Shown here: piece after piece, positions 50,527-64,000 of the stretch | Position numbering within the stretch: position 1 is the first letter of the stretch | Layout: the number at the start of each line of letters is the position of its first letter | From: Actinoallomurus bryophytorum | GTDB taxonomy: Bacteria > Actinomycetota > Actinomycetes > Streptosporangiales > Streptosporangiaceae | Assembly: GCF_006716425.1 (NCBI RefSeq) | Contig: NZ_VFOZ01000001.1 | Span: 3,782,001-3,846,000, forward strand | DNA: 64,000 nucleotides | Reading direction: 5' to 3' | Notes under the pieces: generated by a model | The model's input: the letters and a program-made list of their open reading frames with translations, nothing else | Told to the model about the DNA's origin: nothing | The model's database searches: none | Translations under genes and position numbers: made by a program

Positions 50527-51570
50527 ATGAAACGGTCGTTCCAGGAGCGGGATCCTCTACGCATGGGCGTGCTCGGCATCGCCTTCGTGATCTTGCTAAT
50601 GGCTCTCTCTTTCAATCTGACGCGCTTCGAGAGCGGGACGAAGTACGCGGCCGCCTTTACGGAGGCCAGCGGGCTGAAACCGCAGGAGGACGTGCGGATC
50701 GCGGGCGTGAAGGTCGGCAAGGTGATGAAAGTGGGGTTGGAGGGCGACCACGTGAAGGTCGTCTTCCGGGTCGACGACAAGGTGCATTTCGGTACGCAGT
50801 CGCGGGCGCAGATCAAGATCGGCACGCTTCTCGGCGCGCACTATCTGGAGATCCGGCCGAGTGGCGCGCGGCGGCAGTCGCCGCACTCGGAGATCCCGAC
50901 CTCGCGCACGACACCCGCGTACGACGTGGTGTCCGCGCTCCAGGACCTCAGCGGGCAGTTGCAGAAGATCAACGTGCCGCAGTTGAGCAAGGCCTTCACC
51001 ACGCTGACGGCCACGCTGCAGGGTTCCTCGGCCAACGTCCACGGGACGCTCGAGGGGTTGCAGAAGATCTCACGCGCGATCGCCTCGCGCGACGACTCGC
51101 TGAGCGACCTGCTCGGCCACACGAGCAACGTGACCAAGCTGCTCGCCGACCGCAGCGGCGACCTGTCGAAGCTGGTGTCCGATGGTTCGCTGCTCCTGCA
51201 GGAGATCGACGACCGGCGCGCGGCGGTACGCTCGCTGCTCTCCGGCACGGTGAACTTGTCCGAGCAGATCACCGCCACGGTCGAGGAGAACCGCGCCACG
51301 CTCAACCCGGCGCTGGTGCAGTTGCACAAGGTCGTCGGCATCCTCAACCGCAACCAGAACAACCTGGACCGGGCCGTACAGGTCCTCGGGCCCTATGTCA
51401 CGGTCTCGGCGGACGCCACGGGCTCGGGTCGCTGGTTCGACGGCTACCTGCAGAACATCATCCCGCTGCCGGTCGGAGTCGCGCCGCCGTCCACGACGTC
51501 GCCGGGGTCCACGACCCCGCGGTCCACGACACCGCCGTCCGGCGGCGACACGCTGCCGATCTTCCCCTGA
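50527..51570 (+). CDS. Mce-family protein 3 (MceC/D position)
   Basis: 347 residues, preceded by AGAAGGGGAGTACGGCC. Helix LGIAFVILLMALSFNLTRFE, Mce domain KYAAAFTEASGLKPQEDVRI then AGVKVGKVMKVGLEGDHVKV, coiled helical stretch LSDLLGHTSNVTKLLADRSG, and a Ser/Thr/Pro tail (STTSPGSTTPRSTTPPSGGD) that may sit in the cell wall. Confidence 0.92.
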   Translation: MKRSFQERDPLRMGVLGIAFVILLMALSFNLTRFESGTKYAAAFTEASGLKPQEDVRIAGVKVGKVMKVGLEGDHVKVVFRVDDKVHFGTQSRAQIKIGTLLGAHYLEIRPSGARRQSPHSEIPTSRTTPAYDVVSALQDLSGQLQKINVPQLSKAFTTLTATLQGSSANVHGTLEGLQKISRAIASRDDSLSDLLGHTSNVTKLLADRSGDLSKLVSDGSLLLQEIDDRRAAVRSLLSGTVNLSEQITATVEENRATLNPALVQLHKVVGILNRNQNNLDRAVQVLGPYVTVSADATGSGRWFDGYLQNIIPLPVGVAPPSTTSPGSTTPRSTTPPSGGDTLPIFP

Positions 51571-51637
51571 GCATGAGAGGTACGAAGTGTCCCGACCGCC
51601 GAGTGCCGTGCCGCCTAGTGACAGGGGAGGCGCGATC

Positions 51638-52930
51638 ATGAGTGCGAAGCGGCGCGCCACCGGGCGAGGGACGGTGCGTTCCGTGGCGCCGCGGGCTCTC
51701 GCGATGGTGCTCGCGCTCAGCGCCACGGTGTCGGGGTGCACGTTCAAGGGCGTGTCGTCGCTGCCCCTGCCGGGCGGCGTGAACACCGGCTCGAACCCCT
51801 ACGAAGTCAAGATGGTCTTCGAGAACGTCCTGGACCTCGTGCCGCAGTCCGAATGCCGCGTGAACGACGTCCCGGTCGGCATGGTCACCAAGATCGACCT
51901 GGTCGACTGGAAGGCCGTGGTGACCTGCAAGCTCCGCGACTCGGTCGACCTACCGGCCAACGCGGTCGCCTCCATCTCCCAGACCAGCCTCCTGGGTGAG
52001 AAGTTCGTCGCGCTCTCCGCCCCGCAGGGCCAGACGCCTCAGGGCAAGCTCACGCAGGGCGCCGAGATCCCGCTCGACCGCACCTCACGGAGCACCGAGG
52101 TCGAGGAGGTGCTGTCGGCGATGTCGATGCTCATCACCGGCGGCGGCCTGGAGCAGATCTCCACGATCACCCACGAACTCAACGCCGCCCTGCAGGGCCA
52201 CACCGTGCAGCTGCGTGACGTGCTCGGCCGGCTCAACACCTTCGTCGGCACGCTCGACCGGCAGAAGGGCCAGATCGTCACCACCATCGACAAGGTCGAC
52301 CAGCTGGCGGCCACGCTGGCCAAGCACAACAAGACGATCGCCGACACGATCGACAGCACCGGCCCGGCGGTGAAGGTCCTGGCCTCGCAGCGCAAGGACC
52401 TCACCAAGCTGCTCGTCAACATGGACAAGCTGGGCACGGTCGCGACCCGGATCATCAACCGGTCGCAGGGCGACACGGTGGCGAACCTCCAGTCGCTGCA
52501 GCAGATCCTGAACAACACCAACAAGGCCAGCAGCGTGATCCCCAAGATCCTTGGCGGCCTGTTCACCTTCCCGTTCCCGCAGACGGTCTCCCAGGCGCTC
52601 AAGGGCGACTACGGCAACCTGTTCGTCTCGCTCGACCTCAACGTGGGCGACATCGCGCACAACTTCCTGGCCGGTACGCCCCTCGAAGGGGTCTCCAAGG
52701 CCGCGGACAAGCTGCAGGGCCTGCTGCCCCCGCCGCGTACGAGCGTCCCGGACACGCCACTCGGCGTGCTGCCGTCGCTCACCTCCGGCGGGTCGCAGCA
52801 GAACGGCGGCGCGGGCGGGACCGGTGGCAAGGGTGACACCGGCGGGCTCGGCGGGATCCTGCCACCGCTCGGCATGGGCGGGCCGCCGGGCGACGATCTC
52901 GGCACACTGCTGAGCGGAGGCACCGCGTGA
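51638..52930 (+). CDS. Mce-family lipoprotein (MceE/LprK position)
   Basis: 430 residues from ATG 51638 with AGGGGAGG upstream (an in-frame GTG further up is less likely). Lipoprotein signal ending LALSATVSGC, so attached to the outer membrane leaflet. Mce domain YEVKMVFENVLDLVPQSECR, VNDVPVGMVTKIDLVDWKAV; long helical part GQIVTTIDKVDQLAATLAKH; Gly-rich end. Mirrors Mce1E/LprK of mycobacteria. Confidence 0.92.
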   Translation: MSAKRRATGRGTVRSVAPRALAMVLALSATVSGCTFKGVSSLPLPGGVNTGSNPYEVKMVFENVLDLVPQSECRVNDVPVGMVTKIDLVDWKAVVTCKLRDSVDLPANAVASISQTSLLGEKFVALSAPQGQTPQGKLTQGAEIPLDRTSRSTEVEEVLSAMSMLITGGGLEQISTITHELNAALQGHTVQLRDVLGRLNTFVGTLDRQKGQIVTTIDKVDQLAATLAKHNKTIADTIDSTGPAVKVLASQRKDLTKLLVNMDKLGTVATRIINRSQGDTVANLQSLQQILNNTNKASSVIPKILGGLFTFPFPQTVSQALKGDYGNLFVSLDLNVGDIAHNFLAGTPLEGVSKAADKLQGLLPPPRTSVPDTPLGVLPSLTSGGSQQNGGAGGTGGKGDTGGLGGILPPLGMGGPPGDDLGTLLSGGTA

Positions 52931-54345
52931 TCATCAAACGTGGAGTCAAGATCCAGCTGCTGATCTTCGCGGTCATCACGGTCATCACCATGGCCTACAC
53001 CGCGGTCAACATCATCGGCATCGGCAAGGGCGTGCTCGACCTGCGCTACCGGGTCTACGTCGACCTCGCCGACTCCGGCGGCATCTTCAGCAACGCCGAG
53101 GTCACCTACCGCGGCGTCACGGTCGGCCGCGTCGGCCCACTGCACCTGACCAAGGACGGCATACGCGTCGAGCTGCGCATCGACCGGGGCAAGAAGGTGC
53201 CGGCCAACGGCGTACAGGCCTACGTCCTCAACCGCTCCGGCGTCGGCGAGCAGTACATCGACCTGCGTCCGGCGGGCAACGGGCCCTCGCTCAAGGACGG
53301 CTCGACCATCCCGCGCGACCACACCCACCTGCCGGTGCAGACGTACGAGCTGCTGCACAACGTCGACGCGCTCGTACGCACGGTCAACCCCAAGGACCTC
53401 GGGACGGTCATCGACGAGCTTGACAAGGGCCTGTCGGGCACCGGTCCTGACCTGCAGTCACTGCTCGACTCGAACAAGCAGATCCTGGACGCGCTGAACG
53501 ACACGTACCCCGAGACGATCCAGCTGCTCAACAACGGGCGCACGGTGCTCGACACGCAGGCCGACATCGGCCCGACGTTCAAGCAGTTCTCGCGCGACCT
53601 GGCCTCGCTGACCAGCGAGCTCAAGCACGACGACGGCGACGTACGGTCGGTGCTGAACACCACGCCCGGCACGCTGACCCAGGCGAACGACCTGTTCGAA
53701 CGCCTGGAGCCCACGCTGCCCACGCTGCTGGCCAACGGCTCGGTGATCGGGCAGGTGCTGACCTCGCGCTATCCCCAGCTCCGGCAGATGCTGGTGACCT
53801 ATCCGCTGATCGTGGGCGGGGCGTTCACCGCGGCACCGGGCGATGGCACCGTGCACTTCGGCGTGGAGCTCAACCTCAACGCGCCGCCCGTCTGCACCAA
53901 GGGGTACGAGAGCACGCGGGTGCGTTATCCCCAGGACACGCGCCCGGCGAGCGTCAACCCGAAGGCCTCGTGCAAGCTGCCGAAGAACTCCACCTCCGAC
54001 GTACGCGGCTCTCGCAACGCGCCGCCGCCGGACCCGTACCCGGCCCTGCCGGCCGGTGCCACCTCCGGTGCCGGGTTCCCGTACGAGCGCAGCTACTCCG
54101 GCGGATCGCCGGACGCCGACCAGGGGTCCTCCGGCGACGCGGCCAAGCAGGCATCGTCCAAGCAGTCCACAGGAGACGCCCAGACTCCATCGTCTGGACT
54201 TCAGACGCTATTCATCACCGGCTACGATCCCCGGACCCGCGTGTACGTGGGGCCCGACGGGAAGCGGTACCGGTTGGGCAAGGTCAGTCAACTGACGGGA
54301 GACGCTTCATGGCAGACGCTTCTGCTGAGTCCGATCGTCGGCTGA
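52927..54345 (+). CDS. Mce-family protein 5 (MceF position)
   Basis: 472 residues from GTG 52927 (overlap with upstream stop, GTGA). Helix VKIQLLIFAVITVITMAYTA, Mce domain YRVYVDLADSGGIFSNAEVT, YRGVTVGRVGPLHLTKDGIR, tunnel helices and a C-terminal domain with cysteines (PPVCTKGYES, KASCKLPKNS), ending in a short domain TGYDPRTRVYVGPDGKRYRL. Completes the Mce hexamer components; only five Mce-domain genes are seen. Confidence 0.92.
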   Translation: MIIKRGVKIQLLIFAVITVITMAYTAVNIIGIGKGVLDLRYRVYVDLADSGGIFSNAEVTYRGVTVGRVGPLHLTKDGIRVELRIDRGKKVPANGVQAYVLNRSGVGEQYIDLRPAGNGPSLKDGSTIPRDHTHLPVQTYELLHNVDALVRTVNPKDLGTVIDELDKGLSGTGPDLQSLLDSNKQILDALNDTYPETIQLLNNGRTVLDTQADIGPTFKQFSRDLASLTSELKHDDGDVRSVLNTTPGTLTQANDLFERLEPTLPTLLANGSVIGQVLTSRYPQLRQMLVTYPLIVGGAFTAAPGDGTVHFGVELNLNAPPVCTKGYESTRVRYPQDTRPASVNPKASCKLPKNSTSDVRGSRNAPPPDPYPALPAGATSGAGFPYERSYSGGSPDADQGSSGDAAKQASSKQSTGDAQTPSSGLQTLFITGYDPRTRVYVGPDGKRYRLGKVSQLTGDASWQTLLLSPIVG

Positions 54346-54896
54346 GTACCGGCCGCGGCGGCCGGCTGGGGGCGATGCTCAGCCGCCGGCCCCGCATCGG
54401 CCGGCCCCACCTGGGCCGGCTCGGAGCCGCGTTCGTCGCGCTCGGCCTGGTCTTCGTCGCCCTGACGGTGTGGGCGGGCTTCCTCGCGGACAAGACGTAC
54501 GCCGCCGACACCCGCAGGTCCGACATCGCCGCCGTACAGGACGTCGCACGCCGGGTCGTCACGCACTTCTACGGGATCAGCTACCAGTCCTTCGACCAGG
54601 ACACGCAGCGCGTGTACGCCGACCTGGACAGCGCGTTCAAGGCGCAGGCGGTCCAGCAGCTCGGCTCGACCTGGAAGCAGACCGTGGTCGGCAACCAGCT
54701 CGTTTCCAGTGCCGTCGTCTATGCCTCGGGTGTGGTCACGATCAGTTCCAAGTCCGCCGAGGTCATGGTGACCGTGAAGCGCACCTCGCAGTCGAGCCAG
54801 GTCAAGACCCCGGTCTCCTCCTGGGCGAGCGCGCAGGTGCAGCTCACCAAGCACGGCGACGATTGGAAGGTCTCCGGTATGGGCGGTCTGCAATGA
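54309..54896 (+). CDS. Mce-associated membrane protein 1
   Basis: 195 residues from ATG 54309, overlapping the previous gene by 37 bases. One N-terminal helix (LGAAFVALGLVFVALTVWAG) and an outside domain with VARRVVTHFYGISYQSFDQD and VVVTISSKSAEVMVTVKRTS, the pattern of Mam proteins encoded after mce genes, with a NTF2/VirB8-like fold predicted for relatives. Stop overlaps the next ATG (ATGA). Confidence 0.82.
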   Translation: MADASAESDRRLSTGRGGRLGAMLSRRPRIGRPHLGRLGAAFVALGLVFVALTVWAGFLADKTYAADTRRSDIAAVQDVARRVVTHFYGISYQSFDQDTQRVYADLDSAFKAQAVQQLGSTWKQTVVGNQLVSSAVVYASGVVTISSKSAEVMVTVKRTSQSSQVKTPVSSWASAQVQLTKHGDDWKVSGMGGLQ

Positions 54897-55573
54897 CGGT
54901 TGCGACTGGACGTACGACCCGACGCAAGAGCCAGGAGACCGACATGCCTGCCGGGCCGGAGAAGGGCAAGGCGGAGGACAAACGGTCGCCCGCGACGAAG
55001 TTCCTGGCCCTGCTCGCGTCCGCGTGCGTGGTCATGGCCGGCGCATGCGTCTACCTGTGGCACCAGACCACCCAGGACCAAGCGGTCGAACGCGCCCGCG
55101 CGGACGCCCGCGCCGCCGCGCAGTCGGAGGCCAAGGACCTGCTGTCCTACAACTTCCGCACGCTCGACTACGACCTGAGCAAGGCCAAGTCCGAGATGAC
55201 CCCGGGAATGGCCAAGTCCTTCGGCGACTACTGGCAGATCTTCCGCCCGTCGGTGGAGAAGAGCCAGACCCAGGCCCTGACCCAGATCCAGGTCACCGGC
55301 GTGACGGACGCCACGCCGACCCGGGTCCAGGTCGTGCTCTTCGTCAAGATGATCTCGGTCAACGCCGCGCACAAGGAGCCCCAGGTCGACACCTCCTGGC
55401 CACGGCTCTCGATGCAGAAGGTCGGCAAGAAGTGGCTGATCGACGGCCCGCGCATGACCACACCTCCGCCGGCGGCGTCGACCCCGAGCACCCCGGCCCC
55501 GTCCAAGTCCGCCCCGTCCAAGGGGGCCAAGGCTCCGTCCGGCAAGCCGTCGCATTCGTCCTCAGGCCACTGA
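54893..55573 (+). CDS. Mce-associated membrane protein 2
   Basis: 226 residues from ATG 54893 (ATGA overlap). Basic cytosolic N-terminus, helix FLALLASACVVMAGACVYLW, then an outside domain AKDLLSYNFRTLDYDLSKAK and VQVVLFVKMISVNAAHKEPQ, with a Ser/Pro/Lys-rich tail (APSKSAPSKGAKAPSGKPSH). Same type as Mam protein 1; last gene of the mce operon. Confidence 0.82.
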   Translation: MTVATGRTTRRKSQETDMPAGPEKGKAEDKRSPATKFLALLASACVVMAGACVYLWHQTTQDQAVERARADARAAAQSEAKDLLSYNFRTLDYDLSKAKSEMTPGMAKSFGDYWQIFRPSVEKSQTQALTQIQVTGVTDATPTRVQVVLFVKMISVNAAHKEPQVDTSWPRLSMQKVGKKWLIDGPRMTTPPPAASTPSTPAPSKSAPSKGAKAPSGKPSHSSSGH

Positions 55574-55796
55574 CAAGACCGCCGCGCCGCCATCCCCGAT
55601 CGCCGAGCCGACGGTGGGTGGATTCGGCGATGCGCTCGCGTGGGGTCGATGTCTGAGCCGGGGTCCGTCCCGGAGGGACGTCGCACTTAGGTCGCCCGCG
55701 CGCGAGCAGACGGTCTGCCTCGACGGCCGTCCGGGCGCTGACGCACCGCTCGGGTAGCCGTGGCCGCTGTCCGTGGTCGCGTCGCGGGCGCGGCCG

Positions 55797-56315
55797 TCAG
55801 GAGCGGCCGAACTTCGACCGGAGCCGGTACCAGGTGCGGCGAGGCCATCGGGCGAGCTTCGCGATCCGGGGATGCCGGGGTGCGTACGATTCGACGTCTT
55901 CAAGCCCGGAGATCGCGTTCCCATCGACGTCGGTGGGATCGCGGCGGCAGCGGGCCGCCAGTTCCTCGACGAGGGCGCGTGCCTCGCTGCTCACACATCC
56001 GAAGCGGCGCGACAGATGTCCGATGCACAGCCCCGACAGCCCCAGCATTGGATGCCCGGAAGGCAGGCCGTGGCCGAGGCGGAGACACCATGCCTCTACG
56101 TACTCGCGTTCGTCGCATCGCAGCGCGAGGCTCACGAGCCAGCCCGCCGCCTCGCTCTCAAGCTCGCTCACAAAGCGTGAGCCAGGTGCCGGCCGCTCCA
56201 CCTCGACCTTGGCAAGGAGGGCGGCGAAGACGCTGTCCGCCTCGGCATGCCACGCCGCCTCTTGGGCACGCCACGCCTCTTCCTCGGCACGCCACGCCTC
56301 TTCGTCGGACATCAT
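55797..56315 (-). CDS. hypothetical protein with Trp-containing heptad repeats
   Basis: 172 residues from ATG 56315. The first 25 residues repeat a seven-residue unit EEAWRAE, EEAWRAQ, EAAWHAE, giving an amphipathic Trp/Glu/Arg helix. The rest is helical (FAALLAKVEVERPAPG, LVSLALRCDEREYVEAWCLR) with four scattered cysteines and a basic end (RWPRRTWYRLRSKFGRS). No family recognised. Convergent with the mce operon; 223 bases lie between. Confidence 0.6.
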   Translation of the reverse strand: MMSDEEAWRAEEEAWRAQEAAWHAEADSVFAALLAKVEVERPAPGSRFVSELESEAAGWLVSLALRCDEREYVEAWCLRLGHGLPSGHPMLGLSGLCIGHLSRRFGCVSSEARALVEELAARCRRDPTDVDGNAISGLEDVESYAPRHPRIAKLARWPRRTWYRLRSKFGRS

Positions 56316-57060
56316 CGGCAGCAGGTTAACAAGCGAGCACCGGCCGGCGCCCTCCGCCGGAGCAGCGTAAGTCTGGATCCCGCAAGAGCGACTTGATCAT
56401 CGGCCCCGGACCACACGCCCCGGCCAGGCCACCGAATCCGGCCGTCTAAACCTCCGCCGGGATGCCATCTTCAGCGACAGGGAATCGTTCGCGGTTCGCC
56501 GACGTTAGAACGAACAACCACCAAACACCCATCGTGGTCGAGCCAGCCCTCGGGCCGGTCGACCACCGGCCAAACTGCCACGGGCCGACTACTGATCGCC
56601 CACCGGCCCTCACGACCCGTGGTTCGTCCACAACCACCCTCGACCGATCATCGAGCCGACCGGCGACCGATCATGGAACCACCGGCGACGCTTCACCGTT
56701 CACACGAACCCTCAAGCCTCACTGCCTTGGCATCTCTCAGGATGTCCGGATACTGAGATTTGGAGGTCGGGCGGGCGTCGCCTAAACTATGGTCTTCGTC
56801 ACGCCCGATGAGCGGGCGAAATGTCCATGTCTAGTCTTGACGTGGGGCCGCTGACGAGCGATGCTGCGGAGCAACTGTGATGCATACTGCGGTGCTGCGC
56901 TTGCCAGCGGTGTAGTCTTTGGCTACACTGCCCCTTTGCGCTGCCCTCTGATTATCCACAACCTGAGAGACCGTCGAGAGTCCATCTTGCACGGTTTTGG
57001 GACGTGGATGATCTGGCGTGCGCGTCGTCAGTCCGCCGCGAGCCCTCGGAAGGACCACTC
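56316..57060. other. rpoB upstream region
   Basis: 745 bases without a supported gene. 56330-56800 is repetitive in CGACC/CCGGCGACC-like motifs and contains no frame with protein-like composition. The rpoB promoter and leader lie at 56901-57060 (see next entries). Confidence 0.6.
56901..56929 (+). promoter_or_regulatory. rpoB promoter
   Basis: TTGCCA (56901-56906), a 17-base spacer and TACACT (56924-56929). The expected transcript would begin near the GCCCCTTTGCGCTGCC sequence at 56929-56945, a motif also known at the start of actinomycete rpoB leaders. The leader (about 120 nt) includes TTATCCACA at 56952-56960. Confidence 0.7.
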
Positions 57061-60531
<3,471 letters not shown>

Positions 60532-60620
60532 CGAGCGGATTGCCGGGCCGGCGCGAAAGCGCCCGGCCCGGCGGCCGCGACCTGGGAACGGCATACGACA
60601 GCAGGGGACTGGTTAACAAA

Positions 60621-64000
<3,380 letters not shown>

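Overview
The window is high-GC DNA (about 70 percent in most genes) with GTG/TTG starts, ATGA/GTGA start-stop overlaps, an F420-type oxidoreductase, an Mce lipid-import operon, SigE-family sigma factor and XRE-DUF5753/DUF397 genes. This points to a filamentous actinomycete, probably near Streptosporangiales/Thermomonosporaceae; the placement is inferred from gene content and was not computed.

Layout. 1-4125: end of the complex I operon (nuoL partial, nuoM, nuoN), followed by an HtpX-like protease, a small His/Gly-rich membrane peptide and a PBP4-type D-Ala-D-Ala carboxypeptidase. 7045-7835: a scrambled stretch with a broken methionine aminopeptidase gene and a chimera built from pieces of two genes that are intact near 24.6-25.1 kb. 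7.9-9.4 kb: alpha/beta hydrolase and YajQ. 9.5-13.7 kb: accessory region beginning at tRNA-Tyr and containing a degenerate second tRNA-Tyr 3' segment at 11.44 kb, low-GC hypothetical genes, a toxin-antitoxin-like pair, a GNAT fragment, and an HTH + Clp_N two-gene unit. 13.8-24 kb: small accessory genes (cupin, SRPBCC/ArsR, cation transporter, nucleotidyltransferase, TetR, flavoprotein disulfide reductase, PARG-like, cupin, F420/PPOX protein, amidohydrolase). 23.98-25.1 kb: a fused HTH-Clp_N regulator and a VOC protein. 25.2-36.0 kb: acyl-CoA dehydrogenase, tRNA-Thr, tRNA-Met, rpmG, hadA/hadB-like dehydratase subunits, murB, VOC, double GNAT, adenosine deaminase, a secreted protein with sigma factor and membrane partner, an aminotransferase and tRNA-Trp.

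36-64 kb is the transcription/translation core: secE-nusG-rplK-rplA, rplJ-rplL, rpoB-rpoC. Two insertions interrupt it: a DUF5753/DUF397 pair plus four tandem LppX/LprG-type lipoproteins between rplA and rplJ, and a ten-gene mce operon between rplL and rpoB. Both encode cell-envelope lipid-handling proteins.

Most interesting signals: (1) two HTH/Clp_N regulatory units, one split and one fused, whose promoters share one architecture (-35 and -10 inside GTCA...TGAC palindromes, apparently leaderless ATG); (2) the in-frame chimera at 7.55-7.73 kb inserted in a dead map gene; (3) two dispersed copies of an intergenic element carrying a 15/16-bp tandem array and a perfect DnaA-box-like 9-mer; (4) the lipoprotein array and five-Mce operon embedded in the rpl-rpo cluster; (5) a tandemly duplicated start-stop linker between nuoM and nuoN.
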